NCBI GenBank assembly: GCA_947483545.1
Contig: CANKNP010000013.1
Span: forward strand, 1-30,158
Direction: 5' to 3'
From: Deltaproteobacteria bacterium
GTDB lineage: Bacteria > Myxococcota > UBA796 > SXON01
Length of the DNA: 30,158 bases
The position numbers were made by a program, and so were the translations under genes. Shown piece by piece: positions 25,048-30,158 of the stretch (the stretch's first letter is position 1; each line of letters opens with the position of its first letter). The notes under the pieces are model-generated. The model was not told the origin of the DNA. It saw only the letters and a program-made list of their open reading frames with translations, and made no database searches.

Positions 25048-26084
25048 GTAGGGTCCCAGGCCGATGCGCAGGGTCCCAGGCCGATGCGCACGTCGGTGAC
25101 GACCCCGACGCCCGCGCCGAAAACCTGACGCTGGGTCGTCGAGGTCGCGATCTGATCCCCGGTCTCATCCACGAGCACGGCCGCGTACCGAGACTGGTCG
25201 TGGGCACCAAGCTCCGTCGTGACCGCGAGGCCGAGCGAGATGCGATCGTACCGGGGCTTCACCCGAACGTCCGAGCGCCGCGCAGGACCCAGGGAACGGA
25301 GGGCGACGCGCGCACGTTGGGCGTACTCGGGCGAGCAGCTCTCCGCGAAGTTCTGGGTCTCGGCGAACGCATCCTGCGACTCCTTCGCATCTCCCAGGCG
25401 AGCGAGGAGGACCCCCCGGTCATACCGGGCCCTCGCCTTTGTCGGGCAGTCCTGCTGCGCCGCCCAGACGTGGTCCAGGGACTCCAGCAACGCGCGACCC
25501 TCCTCGGGGCGGTCGGGCAATGCCGCCGGAATCGCCGCTTCCGCCGCGGAGAGCACGACGGTGGCCGCCCGCACGCTGGTGCTGCGTGCGCTGAACAGCA
25601 CGCTCCCATCGGCCCCCAGCCGCTGGATCACCGCCGGGCGGTCCAGCGGCAGCAAAGAAGACCGGATGCCGTCCACGACCCAGTCGCCGACGAGCGGTGC
25701 CTGCGGGCCGCCCAACTTGTCAGCTTCTGCGTACAGGAGTCGGAGTGGGTGCCGCGCGGGCAGCAGGGCCGCGGGGATCTGATACCCCGGCTCCAGGTTT
25801 CGGGCGGCGGTGAATGCCTCTTTCGCCCCGAGCCGGTCGCCGGAGACGAAGGACGCGAAGCCGGCTGCGCGGTGGGTTCGGGCAGCGAGGGCTGCCGGCA
25901 CCACGTCGCTCATACACAGCATCCCCGCGTCGATGTCCTGGATCGAGGCGGTGAGCGCCGCTCCGTCCAGCGCCGCGAACGCCACTTCGCTCGCCTCCAC
26001 GAGCCGCACCAAACCCGCCGCGTCCACGGGGCAATCGACCGCCAGGGCCCCCGGGACGGAGGCCAGGATCCAGAGCAAGGTCAT
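25011..26084 (-). CDS. N-terminal part of an outer-membrane barrel protein with TPR-like region (split by frameshift)
   Basis: A 357-residue frame from ATG 26084. Signal peptide MTLLWILASVPGALA, then an exported helical region with TPR-like helices (AARTHRAAGFASFVSGDRLGAKEAFTAARNLEPGY; ARARYDRGVLLARLGDAKESQDAFAETQNFAESC). Around residue 275 barrel strands begin (ISLGLAVTTELG, QVFGAGVGVVTDVRIGLGP). The last 19 residues after that point (CASAWDPTWRPRQGSATRR) are out-of-frame sequence created by the 20-bp duplication. The intact gene would span 24550-26084. The start overlaps the stop of the DUF4388 gene (ATGA on the minus strand), so it was made as part of that operon. Function unknown; a peptidoglycan- or partner-binding outer-membrane protein is possible. 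Confidence 0.78.
   Translation of the reverse strand: MTLLWILASVPGALAVDCPVDAAGLVRLVEASEVAFAALDGAALTASIQDIDAGMLCMSDVVPAALAARTHRAAGFASFVSGDRLGAKEAFTAARNLEPGYQIPAALLPARHPLRLLYAEADKLGGPQAPLVGDWVVDGIRSSLLPLDRPAVIQRLGADGSVLFSARSTSVRAATVVLSAAEAAIPAALPDRPEEGRALLESLDHVWAAQQDCPTKARARYDRGVLLARLGDAKESQDAFAETQNFAESCSPEYAQRARVALRSLGPARRSDVRVKPRYDRISLGLAVTTELGAHDQSRYAAVLVDETGDQIATSTTQRQVFGAGVGVVTDVRIGLGPCASAWDPTWRPRQGSATRR
25050..25090. repeat. Perfect 20-bp tandem duplication causing a frameshift
   Basis: GGGTCCCAGGCCGATGCGCA occurs at 25051-25070 and again at 25071-25090, with period 20 extending from 25050. Twenty is not a multiple of three, so the minus-strand reading frame shifts. Deleting one unit restores one continuous barrel protein. 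Confidence 0.95.
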
Positions 26085-27823
26085 TGGCGGCCCGACTTCG
26101 TGCGCTCAAGCCCCGCTCGGTACTCGCCGACGTTCGGCATCAACTCGGCTGCTTTGCTGAAGCAATCCCAGGCCTCCGCCATCGACTCCTTCATCATCAA
26201 CATGTCGCCGCGCGAGGCGAGCATCATCGCGCTCTGCTCGACCATCACCTTCTCGATCTTGGTCAGCCGGTACTCTCGCCGCTTGGTTGTGTTGGACAGC
26301 GTGTCGTACGCCACCTTCATCCCTTGAATGATGCGCTTGACGTCGGCCTCCAGCGCGGGCCCGTACTTGCCGGGTTGGTCCGCGGGGAAGTCCTGATTGA
26401 ACCGCTTCCAGGCCTTCTCCACGTCCTCTTCGGTGCACATCCAGTGCACCTCGAGTTGGTCGAAGTAGCTGCCCTTGTCGATCGTGGCTTTCCGCGAGGC
26501 GATGAGCGAGGCCGCCTTCACCTCGGTCCGAGCGTTCGATTGATCTCCGCGGAAGTCGAGCAAATTGAGCTCGGTCAAGCACCAGAGCATCGACGCGGTC
26601 GCGCCGCGAGAGAGATTGGAGACGCTGGGCAGCTCCCGAACGCGAAAGCTCGTCCCGCCGACGATCTTCATGAACGCCTGCTCGTCTGGGGTCATTCGCA
26701 TCTCCTCCAGCGTGCGGTCCACCCCGGCGCGCACGTACACGTATTGGTCGTACTTGGGCCGCAGGAAACTCGCGAGTTCCTCCGCCGCGAGGGTCTTGGC
26801 GCGTACGCGGAGGTCGCGGAACAGATGCGCCGCCACGCGCATGGGCGGCGCGATGAACCTCTCAGGCAGCTCCTCGAACGTGTGGATCGTCCAGGTGCCG
26901 GACTTCTCGGCGATGGGCCGGGTGAACACGAACTCACACTGCTTCTGGAGCACCAGCACGAGCTGCGCGAAAGTGAACACGCCCATCTCAATGAGCGCCT
27001 CGCCCTGTCGGCATCCGCGCGCCTCCATGACCTCCAACGACTCAGCGAGGTTCTCCTTGGTCAAGTTGCCGGCCTTGAAGAGCAGCACGCCAAGCACCTC
27101 CTGGCTGTCGAGCGGCTCGCTCCGAAACCCGACGGGCCCACCCTTCTGCAAGAACGCCCAGCGGGTGCGCCCGTCTGCCAGCGCGAGGGTCAAGAGCCCC
27201 GTGGGCTTCTCCACCGAGAGCCGCATGAACGCGTCCCGGAGCGTGTTGTCGCCCAGCTTTCCGGTGGCCCACACCGGCAGGTGGCCCACCTCCGGCACGG
27301 TCAGGCCCCGCGTCGTCTCCCCCGCCGCCGGCGCCTGGCTCCCGGCGCTCCGCGATCCCGCTGACTGCGCCGCGGCACGAGCCCGCGAGAGCTCCACCTC
27401 GGTCCGCTGCAGTCGCTCCCGGAGCGCTCCCGCCTCCCCGGCGACCGCCTCCAGCGAGGCCTTTGCCGCTGCGAGCTCCGGCCCGCCCTCGGTGCCTGTG
27501 CTCAGCTCCCCGTTCCCGAGCAGGTACGCCTTCCACTTGTCTTTTTCGGCCATCGCCGCCGCTCCGGCCTCCTGCACGGTCCGCGGCAGATCCAGCACGC
27601 GAAACGCGCTCGAGCCATCTGGAAAGCGGTTGATGAGCTGCACGACGATCGGCCCCGCGCGCGCGCCGCCCGGCAGCACCAGATCGACCTTCATCTCGGC
27701 GGCCGGCGTGTCCTCGAGCGCGCCCGATGCGAACAGCAGCGCGTCCATGGAGAGCTGCTCCTGCCAGTCTTTGAGGAACCCGAGCGTGTCGGTGTAGCGG
27801 CGGGTGGCGTGACGTTGGGCCAT
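26081..27823 (-). CDS. PilZ-like, DUF4388 (PATAN-type) and J-domain-like multidomain protein
   Basis: A 580-residue cytosolic protein. Residues 10-80 resemble a small PilZ-like beta-barrel (SMDALLFASGALEDT, MKVDLVLPGG) without a clear c-di-GMP Arg motif. Residues 115-155 form a coiled coil (ASLEAVAGEAGALRERLQRTEVELSRARA). Residues 187-320 match the DUF4388 pattern (LRDAFMRLSVEKPTGLLTLAL, LGVLLFKAGNLTKENLAESLE, GEALIEMGVFTFAQLVLVLQKQ). Residues 454-520 look like a J domain (EEDVEKAWKRFNQDFPADQ then VAYDTLSNTTKRREYRL) but FPAD stands where the DnaK-activating HPD should be. A TPR-like helix pair ends it. Start: ATG 27823 (an upstream in-frame start at 27940 encodes low-quality sequence). GATAAT on the minus strand ends seven bases before the ATG. 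The stop overlaps the barrel gene start. Confidence 0.8.
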   Translation of the reverse strand: MAQRHATRRYTDTLGFLKDWQEQLSMDALLFASGALEDTPAAEMKVDLVLPGGARAGPIVVQLINRFPDGSSAFRVLDLPRTVQEAGAAAMAEKDKWKAYLLGNGELSTGTEGGPELAAAKASLEAVAGEAGALRERLQRTEVELSRARAAAQSAGSRSAGSQAPAAGETTRGLTVPEVGHLPVWATGKLGDNTLRDAFMRLSVEKPTGLLTLALADGRTRWAFLQKGGPVGFRSEPLDSQEVLGVLLFKAGNLTKENLAESLEVMEARGCRQGEALIEMGVFTFAQLVLVLQKQCEFVFTRPIAEKSGTWTIHTFEELPERFIAPPMRVAAHLFRDLRVRAKTLAAEELASFLRPKYDQYVYVRAGVDRTLEEMRMTPDEQAFMKIVGGTSFRVRELPSVSNLSRGATASMLWCLTELNLLDFRGDQSNARTEVKAASLIASRKATIDKGSYFDQLEVHWMCTEEDVEKAWKRFNQDFPADQPGKYGPALEADVKRIIQGMKVAYDTLSNTTKRREYRLTKIEKVMVEQSAMMLASRGDMLMMKESMAEAWDCFSKAAELMPNVGEYRAGLERTKSGRQ

Positions 27824-27830
27824 GCGCGCG

Positions 27831-27836
27831 ATTATC
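27831..27836 (-). promoter_or_regulatory. -10-like element GATAAT upstream of the DUF4388 gene
   Basis: Five of six bases match the -10 consensus on the minus strand, ending seven bases before the ATG at 27823. No ribosome-binding site fits between, so a leaderless or near-leaderless message is likely. No -35 match at the usual distance. Confidence 0.5.
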
Positions 27837-27860
27837 GCACGGCGAGGCGTTCCGGGACCC

Positions 27861-28466
27861 TCACGGCTCGGCGAGGAGCAACGACTCGGCGGCGCCGCGC
27901 CCGCCCTCGCGCCAGGGCGCCGCGTGGACCGAGAGCGCACGCGGATCGGAGCGATCGGCGTACATCCAGAGGTCCAAACGACCCGCCATCGAACAACGGT
28001 TCTGCCCGGAAAACGTCAGCGTCCAGCGGGTTCCGTCCGTGGATCGCGCCGCGCCGGGGTCACCGCCCGGCGGCAGGTTCAAGGGCGGTCCGAGGCAGGC
28101 CAGGAGCACACCGTCGAGGCTGCGCCATGTGTTCAACGCGCCCCGGTCCGGTGTGCCGGGGCGGGAGATGAGCGCGACCTCGGCGGCCCAGAGGAGGTCG
28201 AAGCGCTCGGTGGGGGTGGCCCAGCGTTCGACCCCGCAAGGCGGGCCGACCCCGGGATGTTTGGGGTCCAATGCGGTCAGTCGCTCGTTGATGCTGAAGC
28301 ACGCGGGGCCCAGCAGGGCGGGGCCCTCGGGGAGCGCGGGGAGCGGGAGGTGGCTGTCGTCCGCGAGGCCGATCAGGGTGAAGGGGACGGCGAGAGGTTC
28401 GGCGGGCGCGGGGAGGGGAGGGGACGGGGAGGGGGTGGAGCAGGCGAGGGCGAGGGGGAGGAGCAC
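27861..28466 (-). CDS. Hypothetical lipoprotein, 201 residues
   Basis: Function not recognised. The N-terminus MLLPLALAC is a short lipoprotein signal with lipobox ALAC (Cys 9), followed by a Pro/Ser linker (STPSPSPPLPAPAEP) as in outer-membrane lipoproteins. The globular part has several Cys (CFSINERLTALDPKHPG, PPCGVERW, LLACLGPPL, NRCSMAGRLDLWMY) that may form disulfides, and strand-like segments near the end (TRWTLTFSGQN, RLDLWMYADR). The start is GTG 28466. TAAACT lies on the minus strand at -12 to -7, the recurrent leaderless position, and no Shine-Dalgarno site is present. The DUF4388 gene begins 37 bases downstream, so it may be partly cotranscribed. Confidence 0.75.
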   Translation of the reverse strand: MLLPLALACSTPSPSPPLPAPAEPLAVPFTLIGLADDSHLPLPALPEGPALLGPACFSINERLTALDPKHPGVGPPCGVERWATPTERFDLLWAAEVALISRPGTPDRGALNTWRSLDGVLLACLGPPLNLPPGGDPGAARSTDGTRWTLTFSGQNRCSMAGRLDLWMYADRSDPRALSVHAAPWREGGRGAAESLLLAEP

Positions 28467-28472
28467 GGGGGG

Positions 28473-28478
28473 AGTTTA
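28473..28478 (-). promoter_or_regulatory. -10-like element TAAACT of the lipoprotein gene
   Basis: TAAACT (TAnnnT form) on the minus strand ends six bases before the GTG start at 28466. Between element and start are only C residues, so there is no ribosome-binding site. It is divergent from the tRNA promoter nearby. Confidence 0.5.
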
Positions 28479-28498
28479 GCTGCCGGGGGGAAGACCCG

Positions 28499-28527
28499 TT
28501 GACGACGCGGAGGCGAGCAGCTAAACG
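28499..28527 (+). promoter_or_regulatory. Sigma-70-type promoter of tRNA-Thr
   Basis: -35 box TTGACG (28499-28504, five of six consensus bases), a 17-base spacer, and -10 box TAAACG (28522-28527, three of six). The tRNA 5' end is nine bases after the -10 box, so the transcript would start at or just before the mature tRNA. Confidence 0.6.
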
Positions 28528-28536
28528 GGCGGCGTC

Positions 28537-28612
28537 GCCGAAGTAGCTCAGTCGGTAGAGCAGCTGTTTCGTAAACAGCAGGTCGTCGGTTCAAGTCCGG
28601 TCTTCGGCACCA
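28537..28612 (+). tRNA. tRNA-Thr (anticodon CGT)
   Basis: A complete 76-base cloverleaf. Acceptor GCCGAAG pairs with CTTCGGC; D-arm GCTC/GAGC; anticodon stem GCTGT/ACAGC around loop TTCGTAA with anticodon CGT (reads ACG, threonine); T-arm GTCGG/CCGGT with loop TTCAAGT including two G-U pairs; discriminator A and genomically encoded CCA (28610-28612). A promoter is visible just upstream, and a strong hairpin follows at 28638. Confidence 0.97.
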
Positions 28613-28952
28613 GTTTCAAGCTCCACACCACGCGGATCCGGCCCCCGGGATTGGAGGGATTTCGGGGGCCGGCCAACCAGCCCCGATCCGACGCCGGGCT
28701 CACGAACCCGTCGTCGAGCGCGCACCGGTCGCGGCTGCGCCGCCTCCTCGGCTCGACCTCGGCGAAATTCAGCGCGTGGAACGACGACTGGCCGTGATGC
28801 AGCTGTCTGCGCGGTGGAAACCCCCCTCATTCTGACCGCCTCCCCCGTCACCTTGATGCAATTCCCCGTCCACATTTTTCGCCAAGTTACTGAACTTACT
28901 CGCCGAAGGAATTGGCCCACGCTGTGCATCGGGGACCGTACCCAGGTGACCG
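28613..28952. other. Intergenic region between tRNA-Thr and the ice-binding protein gene
   Basis: 340 bases without a supported gene. It contains the hairpin at 28638-28672 and, from about 28850 to 28915, a relatively AT-rich stretch unusual for this window, likely holding promoter or regulatory signals for the ice-binding gene. I cannot name definite -35/-10 boxes. Confidence 0.6.
28638..28672 (+). terminator. Strong hairpin downstream of tRNA-Thr, candidate terminator
   Basis: A perfect 10-bp stem, CCGGCCCCCG (28638-28647) with CGGGGGCCGG (28663-28672), and a 15-base loop. No T-run follows, so termination may be Rho-independent only in a GC-rich, non-canonical sense, or the hairpin may block 3' trimming. 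Confidence 0.45.
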
Positions 28953-30056
28953 ATGACCCAGAAATTCAGATCCTCGCGGCTCCTGCCGCTTCTCCTCGCC
29001 GTCGGTTGTGTTGGCAGTGGCGGTGGCGGTGGCACCGACTCCAACGAATTCGACACCCACGCCGGAGCGCCCACGGTCCTCTCCACCTCGCCGACGAGCG
29101 GTGAGGTGGACGTTCCCCTGAACACCAGCATCGACGCGGTGTTCAGCGACGTCATGGACGCGACCACGCTCACCTCGGACACGTTCACGCTCTCGTCGGG
29201 CGACCCCGCGGTGGCGATCCCGGGCACGGTGATCTGCGCCGAATCGACGGCGTCGTTCTGGCCGACGGCCCACTTGACGGCGGACACGGCCTACACCGCG
29301 ACCATTTCTGCCTCTGCGTGGAGCGCGTCGGGCATCGCCCTGTTGTCGGACGAGACGTGGAGCTTCACCACCGGCGCGACGTTGGAGCCCGGCCTCCCTG
29401 TGAACCTCGGCACTTCGGGCACGTTCGCCATCCTCGCCAAGAGCGGGATCTCGACCGTGCCAACCTCGGCAGTGACAGGCGATATCGGGGTGAGCCCCGC
29501 GGCGGCCACGTTCATCACCGGCTTCGGTCTGACGGCGGACGCAAGCAATACGTTCTCCACCTCCCCGCAGGTGACCGGAAAGGTGTACGCCGCAGACTAC
29601 GCGCCGCCCACACCCGCTGAAATGACTGCAGCGATCGGTGACATGGAGTTGGCCTTCACGGATGCGGCTGGCCGAGCGCCGGACGTGACCGAGCTCGGCG
29701 CTGGCAACATCGGCGGCATGACCCTCCCCCCGGGCGTGTACAAGTGGGGCACCGGGCTCCTCATCCCGACGGACGTGACCCTCACCGGCAGTGCGACCGA
29801 CGTCTGGATCTTTGCGATCGCACAGGACCTCACCATGAGCAGCGGGGTGAGTGTCGTTCTCGCAGGGGGTGCTCTGCCCCAGAACATTTTCTGGCAGGTC
29901 GCGGGCTTGGTGGACCTTGGGACCACCGCGCACTTGGAGGGTGTCGTCCTCACCCAAACGTCCGTGACGCTGCGCACGGGCGCCTCGGTCAACGGCCGGC
30001 TGCTCGCGCAAACCCACGTAGGGATCGATGGCAGCACGGTCGTCGCCCCGGACTAG
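28953..30056 (+). CDS. Ice-binding family (DUF3494) lipoprotein with N-terminal Ig-like domain
   Basis: A 367-residue protein. Signal MTQKFRSSRLLPLLLAVGC with a lipobox at Cys 19 and a Gly-rich linker point to lipid anchoring. Residues about 38-140 are a bacterial Ig-like (Big_5) domain (PTVLSTSPTSGEVDVPLNTS, ETWSFTTG). Residues about 148-367 match DUF3494 ice-binding proteins: FAILAKSGISTVPTSAVTGDIGVSP, a helix region (TPAEMTAAIGDMELAF), GVYKWGTGLLIPTDVTLTG, WIFAIAQDLTMSSGVSVVLAGG, and NIFWQVAGLVDLGTTAHLEG, forming the beta-solenoid. Known members bind ice crystals, though many homologues in warm-living bacteria have uncertain roles, including adhesion. ATG 28953; AGGTG at 28944-28948 may serve as ribosome-binding site. 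Confidence 0.9.
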   Translation: MTQKFRSSRLLPLLLAVGCVGSGGGGGTDSNEFDTHAGAPTVLSTSPTSGEVDVPLNTSIDAVFSDVMDATTLTSDTFTLSSGDPAVAIPGTVICAESTASFWPTAHLTADTAYTATISASAWSASGIALLSDETWSFTTGATLEPGLPVNLGTSGTFAILAKSGISTVPTSAVTGDIGVSPAAATFITGFGLTADASNTFSTSPQVTGKVYAADYAPPTPAEMTAAIGDMELAFTDAAGRAPDVTELGAGNIGGMTLPPGVYKWGTGLLIPTDVTLTGSATDVWIFAIAQDLTMSSGVSVVLAGGALPQNIFWQVAGLVDLGTTAHLEGVVLTQTSVTLRTGASVNGRLLAQTHVGIDGSTVVAPD

Positions 30057-30074
30057 GAGTCCGTAGGGCATACC

Positions 30075-30124
30075 CCGGGAGCGCCGCCCGCGAGGCTCGC
30101 AGCGGGCGCCGCGGCTGCTCCCGG
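30075..30124 (+). terminator. Large GC-rich hairpin after the ice-binding protein gene
   Basis: Outer stem CCGGGAGC (30075-30082) with GCTCCCGG (30117-30124); inner GCCCGC and GCGGGC pair around GAGGCTCGCA. It starts 19 bases after the stop and is the likely transcript end, though no T-run follows. Confidence 0.55.
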
Positions 30125-30158
30125 AGCCGCAGAATTCAACGTCGCGCGGGCCCCCGGC

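Noticed and set aside
28896..30071. 391-codon minus-strand frame over the ice-binding gene
   Set aside because: Arg/Gly-rich shadow; the plus strand carries a complete signal, Ig-like domain and DUF3494 domain.

Overview
The window is GC-rich, close to fully coding DNA from a Gram-negative bacterium. The best guess is a deltaproteobacterial-grade lineage such as Myxococcota. The grounds are a very long lipoprotein built of MopE-type Asp/Cys repeats with a lamin-tail-like end, a DUF4388-type protein with a J-domain-like tail, many short lipoproteins, an LPS heptosyltransferase-like enzyme and an outer-membrane barrel protein. This is inference from gene content; there is no rRNA or marker phylogeny. 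I see no phage, transposase, CRISPR array or integrase, so most of this looks like ordinary chromosome.

Layout. 1-4076 (minus strand): a truncated alkaline-phosphatase-superfamily protein, a repeat-bearing gap, an arylsulfotransferase-like protein and an unrecognised 182-residue protein. 4183-6120 (plus): a tightly overlapping operon of two cyclic-nucleotide-binding-fold proteins, the tRNA methyltransferase TrmL and a small lipoprotein with two CxxCH haem motifs. 6405-8528: an SRPBCC-like protein, a GT9 heptosyltransferase-like enzyme and a divergent Lgt homologue. 8824-13568: a DUF2339/DUF3999 membrane pair. 13650-16833: YqeY, a biotin carboxylase and a polytopic membrane protein. 16837-17896 (minus): a dienoyl-CoA-reductase-like SDR and a lone HicB-like protein. 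18169-22134: the MopE-repeat lipoprotein and an orphan OmpR-type regulator. 22144-24549: a HEAT-repeat protein (minus), then surE, a DedA protein and apt. 24550-28466 (minus): a lipoprotein, a DUF4388/J-like protein and an outer-membrane barrel gene broken by a 20-bp duplication. 28537-30056: tRNA-Thr(CGT) and an ice-binding (DUF3494) lipoprotein.

Functional themes are envelope biogenesis (Lgt-like, GT9, DUF2339/3999, DedA, several lipoproteins, beta-barrel), housekeeping (TrmL, YqeY, AccC, SurE, Apt, tRNA) and signalling (CNB pair, response regulator, DUF4388 protein). Genes inside operons are commonly joined by 4-base NTGA stop/start overlaps.

The most interesting signals are not one new multi-gene system. 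First, about ten genes at the head of transcription units carry a TA-initiated, -10-like hexamer whose T lies exactly 11 or 12 bases before the start codon, with no Shine-Dalgarno site, which suggests widespread leaderless transcripts. Second, an exact 20-bp tandem duplication splits one gene. Third, a dispersed two-hairpin intergenic repeat family is present. Fourth, several proteins are degenerate at residues normally thought essential: the Lgt-like protein, both CNB proteins and the J-like domain.
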